A stretch of DNA of 64,000 nt from Viola odorata. Lineage: Eukaryota; Streptophyta; Magnoliopsida; Malpighiales; Violaceae. This document shows, piece after piece, positions 1 through 14,048 of this stretch (positions within the stretch are counted from its first letter, which is position 1; each line of letters starts with the position of its first letter). Position numbers and translations under genes: made by a program. The notes under the pieces were generated by a model. The model made no database searches. It had not been told where the DNA came from and worked only from the letters and a program-made list of their open reading frames with translations. The stretch is taken from the NCBI GenBank assembly GCA_963691705.1, contig OY829540.1:45048158-45112157 (forward strand). Direction: 5' to 3'.

Positions 1-1073
1 GTGACCCTTCACAACGCTTAACAGACAATATGTGCAGACGTGACCAGACACAACATTATCAGCCGACATGTGCGGACGTGACCAAACACAACATTAAAAA
101 CACGATGTGGGGACGTGACCCTTCACAATGCTTAACAGACAACATGTGCGGATGTGACCAGACACAACATTATCAGACGACAAGTGCGGACGTGACCAAC
201 ACAACATTAAAAACACGATGTGTGGACGTGACCCTTCACAACGCTTAACAGACAACATGTGTAGACGTGACCAAACACAACATTATCATCCGACATGTGC
301 GGACGTGACCAAACACAACATTAAAAACACGATGTGGGGACGTGACCCTTCACAACGCTTAACAGACAACATGTGCGGACGTTACCAGACACAACATTAT
401 CAGACGACATGTGCGGACGTGACCAAACACGATGTGGGGACGTGACCCTTCACAACGCTTAACAGACAACATGTGCGGACGTGACCAGACACAACATTAT
501 CAGACGACATGTGCGGACGTGACCAAACACAACATTAAAAACACGATGTGGTGACGTGACCCTTCACAACGCTTAACAGACAATATGTGCAGACGTGACC
601 AGACACAACATTATCAGCCGACATGTGCGGACGTGACCAAACACAACATTAAAAACACGATGTGGGGACGTGACCCTTCACAACGCTTAACAGACAACAT
701 GTGCGGATGTGACCAGACACAACATTATCAGACGACAAGTGCGGACGTGACCAACACAACATTAAAAACACGATGTGTGGACGTGACCCTTCACAACGCT
801 TAACAGACAACATGTGTAGACGTGACCAAACACAACATTATCATCCGACATGTGCGGACGTGACCCTTCACAACGCTTAACAGACAACATGTGCGGACGT
901 TACCAGACACAACATTATCAGACGACATGTGCGGACGTGACCAAACACGATGTGGGGACGTGACCCTTCACAACGCTTAACAGACAACATGTGCGGACGT
1001 GACCAGACACAACATTATCAGACGACATGTGCGGACGTGACCAAACACAACATTAAAAACACGATGTGGTGAC
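1..1073 (+). repeat. S-block tail (555 bp) plus C-deleted copy (518 bp)
   Basis: 1-555 is the S tail without its cap: ABC with TATCAGCCG, ABC with GCGGATGTGACC and GACAAGTGC (113 bp, one A missing from C), ABC with GTGTAGAC, ABc with GTTACC, and a terminal ABC. 556-1073 repeats this order, but one triad has lost its C: A+B occupy 783-859 and the next A begins at 860. X2-like TGCTTAAC in a non-cap A (near 126-133) recurs at the homologous place near 5520. The window opens exactly on an A module that in a complete S block follows the cap. Confidence 0.9.
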
Positions 1074-2467
1074 GTGACCCTTCACAAAGCTTAACCGAGA
1101 ACATGTGCAAACACAACATTAAAAACACGATGTGGGGACATGACCCTTCACAATGCTTAACAGGCAACATGTGCATACACAACATTAAAAACATGATGTG
1201 GGGACGTGACCCTTCACAACGCTTAACAGACAACATGTGCAGACGTGACCAGACCCAACATTATCATCCGACATGTGCGGACGTGACCAAACACAACATT
1301 AAAAACACGATGTGGGGACGTGACCCTTCACAACGCTTAACAGACAACATGTACGGACGTGACCAGACACAACATTATAAGACGCCATGTGCGGACGTGA
1401 CCAAACACAACATTAAAAACACGATGAGTGGACGTGACCCTTCACAACGCTTAACAGACAACATGTGCAGACGTGAGCAGACACAACATTATCAGACGAC
1501 ATGTGCGGACGTGACCAAACACGATGTGAGGACGTGACCCTTCACAACACTTAACAGACAACATGTGCGGACGTGACCAGACACAACATTATCAGACGAC
1601 ATGTGCGGACGTGACCAAACACAACATTAAAAACACGATGTGGTGACGTGACCCTTCACAAAGCTTAACCGAGAACATGTGCAAACACAACATTAAAAAC
1701 ACGATGTGGGGACATGACCCTTCACAATGCCTAACAGGCAACATGTGCAAACACAACATTAAAAACATGATGTGGGGACGTGACCCATCACAACGATTAA
1801 CAGACAACATGTGCAGACGTGACCAGACACAACATTATCATCCGACATGTGCGGACGTGACCAAACACAAAATTAAAAACACGATGTGGGGACGTGACCC
1901 TTCACAACGCTTAACAGACAACATGTGCAGACGTGACCAGACACAACATTATCAGACGACATGTGCGGACGTGACCAAACACAACATTAAAAACACGATG
2001 TGGTGACGTGACCCTTCACAAAGCTTAACCGAGAACATGTGCAAACACAACATTAAAAACACGATGTGGGGACATGACCCTTCACAATGCTTAACAGGCA
2101 ACATGTGCAAACACAACATTAAAAACATGATGTGGGGACGTGACCCTTCACAACGCTTAACAGACAACATGTGTAGACGTGACCAAACACAACATTATCA
2201 TCCGACATGTGCGGACGTGACCAAACACAACATTAAAAACACGATGTGGGGACGTGACCCTTCACAACGCTTAACAGACAACATGTGCGGACGTTACCAG
2301 ACACAACATTATCAGACGACATGTGCGGACGTGACCAAACACGATGTGGGGACGTGACCCTTCACAACGCTTAACAGACAACATGTGCGGACGTGACCAG
2401 ACACAACATTATCAGACGACATGTGCGGACGTGACCAAACACAACATTAAAAACACGATGTGGTGAC
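1074..2467 (+). repeat. Blocks P574, K360, s460
   Basis: P occupies 1074-1647, K360 1648-2007 and s460 2008-2467. P is recognised by GACCAGACCCAAC, TACGGAC, TATAAGACGCC, GATGAGTGG, GTGAGCAG, GATGTGAGG and AACACTT. K is recognised by GACCCATCACAACGATTAAC and ACAAAATTAAAAAC, and its X2 has CCTAACAGGC. s460 is a cap followed directly by the last three units of S. This P copy has GTGCATACAC in X2 where most have GTGCAAACAC. That variant marks only the P copies at 1074, 3332, 4689 and 6468. Confidence 0.9.
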
Positions 2468-3331
2468 GTGACCCTTCACAAAGCTTAACCGAGAACATGT
2501 GCAAACACAACATTAAAAACACGATGTGGGGACATGACCCTTCACAATGCTTAACAGGCAACATGTGCAAACACAACATTAAAAACATGATGTGGGGACG
2601 AGACCCTTCACAACGCTTAACAGACAACATGTGCAGACGTGACCAGACCCAACATTATCATCCGACATGTGCGGACGTGACCAAACACGATGTGGGGACG
2701 TGACCCTTCACAACGCTTAACAGACAACATGTGCGGACGTGACCAGACACAACATTATCAGACGACATGTGCGGACGTGACCAAACACAACATTAAAAAC
2801 ACGATGTGGTGACGTGACCCTTCACAACGCTTAACAGACAATATGTGCAGACGTGACCAGACACAACATTATCAGCCGACATGTGCGGACGTGACCAAAC
2901 ACAACATTAAAAACACGATGTGGGGACGTGACCCTTCACAACGCTTAACAGACAACATGTGCGGATGTGACCAGACACAACATTATCAGACGACAAGTGC
3001 GGACGTGACCAACACAACATTAAAAACACGATGTGTGGACGTGACCCTTCACAACGCTTAACAGACAACATGTGTAGACGTGACCAAACACAACATTATC
3101 ATCCGACATGTGCGGACGTGACCCTTCACAACGCTTAACAGACAACATGTGCGGACGTTACCAGACACAACATTATCAGACGACATGTGCGGACGTGACC
3201 AAACACGATGTGGGGACGTGACCCTTCACAACGCTTAAGAGACAACATGTGCGGACGTGACCAGACACAACATTATCAGACGACATGTGCGGACGTGACC
3301 AAACACAACATTAAAAACACGATGTGGTGAC
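2468..3331 (+). repeat. Chimeric block, 864 bp: P head, S tail, then a 518-bp unit
   Basis: The cap and first A+B (to about 2676) are P type, with GACCAGACCCAAC and the rare GGACGAGACC near 2598. At about 2688 the C module passes into the short c of an S tail (2677-2699). A terminal ABC follows (2700-2813), then a 518-bp C-deleted unit (2814-3331; A+B at 3041-3117). The switch at about 2688 is also the junction of a 2258-bp tandem duplication. Confidence 0.87.
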
Positions 3332-5262
3332 GTGACCCTTCACAAAGCTTAACCGAGAACATGTGCAAACACAACATTAAAAACACGATGTGGGGACATG
3401 ACCCTTCACAATGCTTAACAGGCAACATGTGCATACACAACATTAAAAACATGATGTGGGGACGTGACCCTTCACAACGCTTAACAGACAACATGTGCAG
3501 ACGTGACCAGACCCAACATTATCATCCGACATGTGCGGACGTGACCAAACACAACATTAAAAACACGATGTGGGGACGTGACCCTTCACAACGCTTAACA
3601 GACAACATGTACGGACGTGACCAGACACAACATTATAAGACGCCATGTGCGGACGTGACCAAACACAACATTAAAAACACGATGAGTGGACGTGACCCTT
3701 CACAACGCTTAACAGACAACATGTGCAGACGTGAGCAGACACAACATTATCAGACGACATGTGCGGACGTGACCAAACACGATGTGAGGACGTGACCCTT
3801 CACAACACTTAACAGACAACATGTGCGGACGTGACCAGACACAACATTATCAGACGACATGTGCGGACGTGACCAAACACAACATTAAAAACACGATGTG
3901 GTGACGTGACCCTTCACAAAGCTTAACCGAGAACATGTGCAAACACAACATTAAAAACACGATGTGGGGACATGACCCTTCACAATGCCTAACAGGCAAC
4001 ATGTGCAAACACAACATTAAAAACATGATGTGGGGACGTGACCCATCACAACGATTAACAGACAACATGTGCAGACGTGACCAGACACAACATTATCATC
4101 CGACATGTGCGGACGTGACCAAACACAAAATTAAAAACACGATGTGGGGACGTGACCCTTCACAACGCTTAACAGACAACATGTGCAGACGTGACCAGAC
4201 ACAACATTATCAGACGACATGTGCGGACGTGACCAAACACAACATTAAAAACACGATGTGGTGACGTGACCCTTCACAAAGCTTAACCGAGAACATGTGC
4301 AAACACAACATTAAAAACACGATGTGGGGACATGACCCTTCACAATGCTTAACAGGCAACATGTGCAAACACAACATTAAAAACATGATGTGGGGACGTG
4401 ACCCTTCACAACGCTTAACAGACAACATGTGTAGACGTGACCAAACACAACATTATCATCCGACATGTGCGGACGTGACCCTTCACAACGCTTAACAGAC
4501 AACATGTGCGGACGTTACCAGACACAACATTATCAGACGACATGTGCGGACGTGACCAAACACGATGTGGGGACGTGACCCTTCACAACGCTTAACAGAC
4601 AACATGTGCGGACGTGACCAGACACAACATTATCAGACGACATGTGCGGACGTGACCAAACACAACATTAAAAACACGATGTGGTGACGTGACCCTTCAC
4701 AAAGCTTAACCGAGAACATGTGCAAACACAACATTAAAAACACGATGTGGGGACATGACCCTTCACAATGCTTAACAGGCAACATGTGCATACACAACAT
4801 TAAAAACATGATGTGGGGACGTGACCCTTCACAACGCTTAACAGACAACATGTGCAGACGTGACCAGACCCAACATTATCATCCGACATGTGCGGACGTG
4901 ACCAAACACAACATTAAAAACACGATGTGGGGACGTGACCCTTCACAACGCTTAACAGACAACATGTACGGACGTGACCAGACACAACATTATAAGACGC
5001 CATGTGCGGACGTGACCAAACACAACATTAAAAACACGATGAGTGGACGTGACCCTTCACAACGCTTAACAGACAACATGTGCAGACGTGAGCAGACACA
5101 ACATTATCAGACGACATGTGCGGACGTGACCAAACACGATGTGAGGACGTGACCCTTCACAACACTTAACAGACAACATGTGCGGACGTGACCAGACACA
5201 ACATTATCAGACGACATGTGCGGACGTGACCAAACACAACATTAAAAACACGATGTGGTGAC
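3332..5262 (+). repeat. Blocks P574, K360, chimeric 423, P574
   Basis: P is 3332-3905, K360 is 3906-4265, the 423-bp block is 4266-4688 and P is 4689-5262. The 423-bp block is cap + AB (4398-4474, C missing) + ABc + ABC, so it joins an s460 head to the tail of a 518-bp unit. Both P copies have GTGCATACAC in X2. The 3332-4474 stretch is the second copy of a 2258-bp duplication of about 1074-2216. Confidence 0.88.
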
Positions 5263-6467
5263 GTGACCCTTCACAAAGCTTAACCGAGAACATGTGCAAA
5301 CACAACATTAAAAACACGATGTGGGGACATGACCCTTCACAATGCTTAACAGGCAACATGTGCAAACACAACATTAAAAACATGATGTGGGGACGTGACC
5401 CTTCACAACGCTTAACAGACAATATGTGCAGACGTGACCAGACACAACATTATCAGCCGACATGTGCGGACGTGACCAAACACAACATTAAAAACACGAT
5501 GTGGGGACGTGACCCTTCACAATGCTTAACAGACAACATGTGCGGATGTGACCAGACACAACATTATCAGACGACAAGTGCGGACGTGACCAACACAACA
5601 TTAAAAACACGATGTGTGGACGTGACCCTTCACAACGCTTAACAGACAACATGTGTAGACGTGACCAAACACAACATTATCATCCGACATGTGCGGACGT
5701 GACCAAACACAACATTAAAAACACGATGTGGGGACGTGACCCTTCACAACGCTTAACAGACAACATGTGCGGACGTTACCAGACACAACATTATCAGACG
5801 ACATGTGCGGACGTGACCAAACACGATGTGGGGACGTGACCCTTCACAACGCTTAACAGACAACATGTGCGGACGTGACCAGACACAACATTATCAGACG
5901 ACATGTGCGGACGTGACCAAACACAACATTAAAAACACGATGTGGTGACGTGACCCTTCACAACGCTTAACAGACAATATGTGCAGACGTGACCAGACAC
6001 AACATTATCAGCCGACATGTGCGGACGTGACCAAACACAACATTAAAAACACGATGTGGGGACGTGACCCTTCACAACGCTTAACAGACAACATGTGCGG
6101 ATGTGACCAGACACAACATTATCAGACGACAAGTGCGGACGTGACCAACACAACATTAAAAACACGATGTGTGGACGTGACCCTTCACAACGCTTAACAG
6201 ACAACATGTGTAGACGTGACCAAACACAACATTATCATCCGACATGTGCGGACGTGACCCTTCACAACGCTTAACAGACAACATGTGCGGACGTTACCAG
6301 ACACAACATTATCAGACGACATGTGCGGACGTGACCAAACACGATGTGGGGACGTGACCCTTCACAACGCTTAACAGACAACATGTGCGGACGTGACCAG
6401 ACACAACATTATCAGACGACATGTGCGGACGTGACCAAACACAACATTAAAAACACGATGTGGTGAC
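5263..6467 (+). repeat. S687 block plus 518-bp C-deleted unit
   Basis: 5263-5949 is a full S block of 687 bp: cap, ABC, 113-bp ABC (GACCAACAC in place of GACCAAACAC), ABC, ABc, ABC. 5950-6467 is the 518-bp S-tail derivative with its C missing after 6177-6253. From 5395 onward the sequence repeats 1-2688 at an offset of 5394 bp, including the TGCTTAAC variant in a non-cap A. Confidence 0.9.
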
Positions 6468-8435
6468 GTGACCCTTCACAAAGCTTAACCGAGAACATGT
6501 GCAAACACAACATTAAAAACACGATGTGGGGACATGACCCTTCACAATGCTTAACAGGCAACATGTGCATACACAACATTAAAAACATGATGTGGGGACG
6601 TGACCCTTCACAACGCTTAACAGACAACATGTGCAGACGTGACCAGACCCAACATTATCATCCGACATGTGCGGACGTGACCAAACACAACATTAAAAAC
6701 ACGATGTGGGGACGTGACCCTTCACAACGCTTAACAGACAACATGTACGGACGTGACCAGACACAACATTATAAGACGCCATGTGCGGACGTGACCAAAC
6801 ACAACATTAAAAACACGATGAGTGGACGTGACCCTTCACAACGCTTAACAGACAACATGTGCAGACGTGAGCAGACACAACATTATCAGACGACATGTGC
6901 GGACGTGACCAAACACGATGTGAGGACGTGACCCTTCACAACACTTAACAGACAACATGTGCGGACGTGACCAGACACAACATTATCAGACGACATGTGC
7001 GGACGTGACCAAACACAACATTAAAAACACGATGTGGTGACGTGACCCTTCACAAAGCTTAACCGAGAACATGTGCAAACACAACATTAAAAACACGATG
7101 TGGGGACATGACCCTTCACAATGCCTAACAGGCAACATGTGCAAACACAACATTAAAAACATGATGTGGGGACGTGACCCATCACAACGATTAACAGACA
7201 ACATGTGCAGACGTGACCAGACACAACATTATCATCCGACATGTGCGGACGTGACCAAACACAAAATTAAAAACACGATGTGGGGACGTGACCCTTCACA
7301 ACGCTTAACAGACAACATGTGCAGACGTGACCAGACACAACATTATCAGACGACATGTGCGGACGTGACCAAACACAACATTAAAAACACGATGTGGTGA
7401 CGTGACCCTTCACAAAGCTTAACCGAGAACATGTGCAAACACAACATTAAAAACACGATGTGGGGACATGACCCTTCACAATGCTTAACAGGCAACATGT
7501 GCAAACACAACATTAAAAACATGATGTGGGGACGTGACCCTTCACAACGCTTAACAGACAACATGTGTAGACGTGACCAAACACAACATTATCATCCGAC
7601 ATGTGCGGACGTGACCAAACACAACATTAAAAACACGATGTGGGGACGTGACCCTTCACAACGCTTAACAGACAACATGTGCGGACGTTACCAGACACAA
7701 CATTATCAGACGACATGTGCGGACGTGACCAAACACGATGTGGGGACGTGACCCTTCACAACGCTTAACAGACAACATGTGCGGACGTGACCAGACACAA
7801 CATTATCAGACGACATGTGCGGACGTGACCAAACACAACATTAAAAACACGATGTGGTGACGTGACCCTTCACAAAGCTTAACCGAGAACATGTGCAAAC
7901 ACAACATTAAAAACACGATGTGGGGACATGACCCTTCACAATGCTTAACAGGCAACATGTGCAAACACAACATTAAAAACATGATGTGGGGACGAGACCC
8001 TTCACAACGCTTAACAGACAACATGTGCAGACGTGACCAGACCCAACATTATCATCCGACATGTGCGGACGTGACCAAACACAACATTAAAAACACGATG
8101 TGGGGACGTGACCCTTCACAACGCTTAACAGACAACATGTACGGACGTGACCAGACACAACATTATAAGACGCCATGTGCGGACGTGACCAAACACAACA
8201 TTAAAAACACGATGAGTGGACGTGACCCTTCACAACGCTTAACAGACAACATGTGCAGACGTGAGCAGACACAACATTATCAGACGACATGTGCGGACGT
8301 GACCAAACACGATGTGAGGACGTGACCCTTCACAACACTTAACAGACAACATGTGCGGACGTGACCAGACACAACATTATCAGACGACATGTGCGGACGT
8401 GACCAAACACAACATTAAAAACACGATGTGGTGAC
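6468..8435 (+). repeat. Blocks P574, K360, s460, P574
   Basis: P is 6468-7041 (last copy with GTGCATACAC), K360 is 7042-7401, s460 is 7402-7861 and P is 7862-8435. The second P carries GGACGAGACC near 7990, matching the P-derived head at 2468 and so extending the 5394-bp duplication to about 8082. Confidence 0.9.
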
Positions 8436-10232
8436 GTGACCCTTCACAAAGCTTAACCGAGAACATGTGCAAACACAACATTAAAAACACGATGTGGGGA
8501 CATGACCCTTCACAATGCTTAACAGGCAACATGTGCAAACACAACATTAAAAACATGATGTGGGGACGTGACCCTTCACAACGCTTAACAGACAATATGT
8601 GCAGACGTGACCAGACACAACATTATCAGCCGACATGTGCGGACGTGACCAAACACAACATTAAAAACACGATGTGGGGACGTGACCCTTCACAACGCTT
8701 AACAGACAACATGTGCGGATGTGACCAGACACAACATTATCAGACGACAAGTGCGGACGTGACCAACACAACATTAAAAACACGATGTGTGGACGTGACC
8801 CTTCACAACGCTTAACAGACAACATGTGTAGACGTGACCAAACACAACATTATCATCCGACATGTGCGGACGTGACCAAACACAACATTAAAAACACGAT
8901 GTGGGGACGTGACCCTTCACAACGCTTAACAGACAACATGTGCGGACGTTACCAGACACAACATTATCAGACGACATGTGCGGACGTGACCAAACACGAT
9001 GTGGGGACGTGACCCTTCACAACGCTTAACAGACAACATGTGCGGACGTGACCAGACACAACATTATCAGACGACATGTGCGGACGTGACCAAACACAAC
9101 ATTAAAAACACGATGTGGTGACGTGACCCTTCACAACGCTTAACAGACAATATGTGCAGACGTGACCAGACACAACATTATCAGCCGACATGTGCGGACG
9201 TGACCAAACACAACATTAAAAACACGATGTGGGGACGTGACCCTTCACAACGCTTAACAGACAACATGTGCGGATGTGACCAGACACAACATTATCAGAC
9301 GACAAGTGCGGACGTGACCAACACAACATTAAAAACACGATGTGTGGACGTGACCCTTCACAACGCTTAACAGACAACATGTGTAGACGTGACCAAACAC
9401 AACATTATCATCCGACATGTGCGGACGTGACCAAACACAACATTAAAAACACGATGTGGGGACGTGACCCTTCACAACGCTTAACAGACAACATGTGCGG
9501 ACGTTACCAGACACAACATTATCAGACGACATGTGCGGACGTGACCAAACACGATGTGGGGACGTGACCCTTCACAACGCTTAACAGACAACATGTGCGG
9601 ACGTGACCAGACACAACATTATCAGACGACATGTGCGGACGTGACCAAACACAACATTAAAAACACGATGTGGTGACGTGACCCTTCACAACGCTTAACA
9701 GACAATATGTGCAGACGTGACCAGACACAACATTATCAGCCGACATGTGCGGACGTGACCAAACACAACATTAAAAACACGATGTGGGGACGTGACCCTT
9801 CACAACGCTTAACAGACAACATGTGCGGATGTGACCAGACACAACATTATCAGACGACAAGTGCGGACGTGACCAACACAACATTAAAAACACGATGTGT
9901 GGACGTGACCCTTCACAACGCTTAACAGACAACATGTGTAGACGTGACCAAACACAACATTATCATCCGACATGTGCGGACGTGACCAAACACAACATTA
10001 AAAACACGATGTGGGGACGTGACCCTTCACAACGCTTAACAGACAACATGTGCGGACGTTACCAGACACAACATTATCAGACGACATGTGCGGACGTGAC
10101 CAAACACGATGTGGGGACGTGACCCTTCACAACGCTTAACAGACAACATGTGCGGACGTGACCAGACACAACATTATCAGACGACATGTGCGGACGTGAC
10201 CAAACACAACATTAAAAACACGATGTGGTGAC
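8436..10232 (+). repeat. S687 block with tandem triplication of its 555-bp body
   Basis: After one cap (8436-8567) the 555-bp S body occurs three times: 8568-9122, 9123-9677 and 9678-10232. Each copy has ABC, 113-bp ABC, ABC, ABc and terminal ABC in the same order, with the same diagnostic variants. I noticed no difference among the three. The TGGTGAC terminal C is followed by an ordinary A (CAACGCTTAACAGAC) rather than a cap at 9123 and 9678, so caps were not part of the duplicated unit. Confidence 0.92.
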
Positions 10233-12200
10233 GTGACCCTTCACAAAGCTTAACCGAGAACATGTGCAAACACAACATTAAAAATACGATGTGGGGACAT
10301 GACCCTTCACAATGCTTAACAGGCAACATGTGCAAACACAATATTAAAAACATGATGTGGGGACGTGACCCTTCACAACGCTTAACAGACAACATGTGCA
10401 GACGTGACCAGACCCAACATTATCATCCGACATGTGCGGACGTGACCAAACACAACATTAAAAACACGATGTGGGGACGTGACCCTTCACAACGCTTAAC
10501 AGACAACATGTACGGACGTGACCAGACACAACATTATAAGACGCCATGTGCGGACGTGACCAAACACAACATTAAAAACACGATGAGTGGACGTGACCCT
10601 TCACAACGCTTAACAGACAACATGTGCAGACGTGAGCAGACACAACATTATCAGACGACATGTGCGGACGTGACCAAACACGATGTGAGGACGTGACCCT
10701 TCACAACCCTTAACAGACAACATGTGCGGACGTGACCAGACACAACATTATCAGACGACATGTGCGGACGTGACCAAACACAACATTAAAAACACGATGT
10801 GGTGACGTGACCCTTCACAAAGCTTAACCGAGAACATGTGCAAACACAACATTAAAAACACGATGTGGGGACATGACCCTTCACAATGCCTAACAGGCAA
10901 CATGTGCAAACACAACATTAAAAACATGATGTGGGGACGTGACCCATCACAACGATTAACAGACAACATGTGCAGACGTGACCAGACACAACATTATCAT
11001 CCGACATGTGCGGACGTGACCAAACACAAAATTAAAAACACGATGTGGGGACGTGACCCTTCACAACGCTTAACAGACAACATGTGCAGACGTGACCAGA
11101 CACAACATTATCAGACGACATGTGCGGACGTGACCAAACACAACATTAAAAACACGATGTGGTGACGTGACCCTTCATAAAGCTTAACCGAGAACATGTG
11201 CAAACACAACATTAAAAACACGATGTGGGGACATGACCCTTCACAATGCTTAACAGGCAACATGTGCAAACACAACATTAAAAACATGATGTGGGGACGT
11301 GACCCTTCACAACGCTTAACAGACAACATGTGTAGACGTGACCAAACACAACATTATCATCCGACATGTGCGGACGTGACCAAACACAACATTAAAAACA
11401 CGATGTGGGGACGTGACCCTTCACAACGCTTAACAGACAACATGTGCGGACGTTACCAGACACAACATTATCAGACGACATGTGCGGACGTGACCAAACA
11501 CGATGTGGGGACGTGACCCTTCACAACGCTTAACAGACAACATGTGCGGACGTGACCAGACACAACATTATCAGACGACATGTGCGGACGTGACCAAACA
11601 CAACATTAAAAACACGATGTGGTGACGTGACCCTTCACAAAGCTTAACCGAGAACATGTGCAAACACAACATTAAAAACACGATGTGGGGACATGACCCT
11701 TCACAATGCTTAACAGGCAACATGTGCAAACACAACATTAAAAACATGATGTGGGGACGTGACCCTTCACAACGCTTAACAGACAACATGTGCAGACGTG
11801 ACCAGACCCAACATTATCATCCGACATGTGCGGACGTGACCAAACACAACATTAAAAACACGATGTGGGGACGTGACCCTTCACAACGCTTAACAGACAA
11901 CATGTACGGACGTGACCAGACACAACATTATAAGACGCCATGTGCGGACGTGACCAAACACAACATTAAAAACACGATGAGTGGACGTGACCCTTCACAA
12001 CGCTTAACAGACAACATGTGCAGACGTGAGCAGACACAACATTATCAGACGACATGTGCGGACGTGACCAAACACGATGTGAGGACGTGACCCTTCACAA
12101 CACTTAACAGACAACATGTGCGGACGTGACCAGACACAACATTATCAGACGACATGTGCGGACGTGACCAAACACAACATTAAAAACACGATGTGGTGAC
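10233..12200 (+). repeat. Blocks P574, K360, s460, P574
   Basis: P is 10233-10806, K360 is 10807-11166, s460 is 11167-11626 and P is 11627-12200. The block order repeats 6468-8435 at an offset of 3765 bp, with differences. P at 10233 has AAATACG and CAATATT in its cap and AACCCTT near 10706 where other copies have AACACTT. The s460 cap at 11167 has CTTCATAAAG instead of CTTCACAAAG, a variant seen again at 19375 and 21461. Confidence 0.9.
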
Positions 12201-12887
12201 GTGACCCTTCACAAAGCTTAACCGAGAACATGTGCAAACACAACATTAAAAACACGATGTGGGGACATGACCCTTCACAATGCTTAACAGGCAACATGTG
12301 CAAACACAACATTAAAAACATGATGTGGGGACGTGACCCTTCACAACGCTTAACAGACAATATGTGCAGACGTGACCAGACACAACATTATCAGCCGACA
12401 TGTGCGGACGTGACCAAACACAACATTAAAAACACGATGTGGGGACGTGACCCTTCACAACGCTTAACAGACAACATGTGCGGATGTGACCAGACACAAC
12501 ATTATCAGACGACAAGTGCGGACGTGACCAACACAACATTAAAAACACGATGTGTGGACGTGACCCTTCACAACGCTTAACAGACAACATGTGTAGACGT
12601 GACCAAACACAACATTATCATCCGACATGTGCGGACGTGACCAAACACAACATTAAAAACACGATGTGGGGACGTGACCCTTCACAACGCTTAACAGACA
12701 ACATGTGCGGACGTTACCAGACACAACATTATCAGACGACATGTGCGGACGTGACCAAACACGATGTGGGGACGTGACCCTTCACAACGCTTAACAGACA
12801 ACATGTGCGGACGTGACCAGACACAACATTATCAGACGACATGTGCGGACGTGACCAAACACAACATTAAAAACACGATGTGGTGAC
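12201..12887 (+). repeat. S687 block
   Basis: This is a complete S block with cap, five units and the 1-bp deletion (GACCAACAC) in its second triad. It has ACAATATGTGCAG after the cap, a variant of the early S lineage. It matches 8436-9122 at an offset of 3765 bp. Confidence 0.9.
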
Positions 12888-13575
12888 GTGACCCTTCACA
12901 AAGCTTAACCGAGAACATGTGCAAACACAACATTAAAAACACGATGTGGGGACATGACCCTTCACAATGCTTAACAGGCAACATGTGCAAACACAACATT
13001 AAAAACATGATGTGGGGACGTGACCCTTCACAACGCTTAACAGACAACATGTGCGGATGTGACCAAACACAACATTAAAAACACGATGTGGGGACGTGAC
13101 CCTTCACAACGCTTAACAGACAACATGTACGGACGTGACCAAACACAACATTAAAAACACGATGTGGGGACGTGACCCTTCACAACGCTTAACAGACAAC
13201 ATGTACGGACGTGACCAAACACAACATTAAAAACACGATGTGGGGACGTGACCCTTCACAACGCTTAACAGACAACATGTACGGACGTGACCAGACACAA
13301 CATTATAAGACGCCATGTGCGGACGTGACCAAACACAACATTAAAAACACGATGAGTGGACGTGACCCTTCACAACGCTTAACAGACAACATGTGCAGAC
13401 GTGAGCAGACACAACATTATCAGACGACATGTGCGGACGTGACCAAACACGATGTGAGGACGTGACCCTTCACAACACTTAACAGACAACATGTGCGGAC
13501 GTGACCAGACACAACATTATCAGATGACATGTGCGGACGTGACCAAACACAACATTAAAAACACGATGTGGTGAC
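12888..13575 (+). repeat. Irregular 688-bp block with three AC dimers
   Basis: The cap (12888-13019) is followed by three 76-bp A+C dimers with no B: 13020-13095, 13096-13171 and 13172-13247. A P-type tail follows (ABC with TATAAGACGCC and GATGAGTGG, ABc with GTGAGCAG, ABC). The first A ends GCGGAT and the next two end TACGGAC. The total length equals that of an S688 block by coincidence (132+228+328), so length alone would misclassify it. Near 13525 the terminal B has CAGATGACAT, a private variant shared only with 23715. Confidence 0.9.
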
Positions 13576-14048
13576 GTGACCCTTCACAAAGCTTAACCGA
13601 GAACATGTGCAAACACAACATTAAAAACACGATGTGGGGACATGACCCTTCACAATGCTTAACAGGCAACATGTGCAAACACAACATTAAAAACATGATG
13701 TGGGGACGTGACCCTTCACAACGCTTAACAGACAATATGTGCAGACGTGACCAGACACAACATTATCAGCCGACATGTGCGGACGTGACCAATAACAACA
13801 TTAAAAACACGATGTGGGGACGTGACCCTTCACAACGCTTAACAGACAACATGTGCGGATGTGACCAGACACAACATTATCAGACGACAAGTGCGGACGT
13901 GACCAACACAACATTAAAAACACGATGTGTGGACGTGACCCTTCACAACGCTTAACAGACAACATGTGTAGACGTGACCAAACACAACATTATCATCCGA
14001 CATGTGCGGATGTGACCAAACACAACATTAAAAACACGATGTGGGGAC

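Noticed and set aside
1..39. Window start taken as a biological array boundary
   Set aside because: The first bases are an ordinary A module that follows a cap in complete S blocks (compare 5395), so the array very likely continues to the left.
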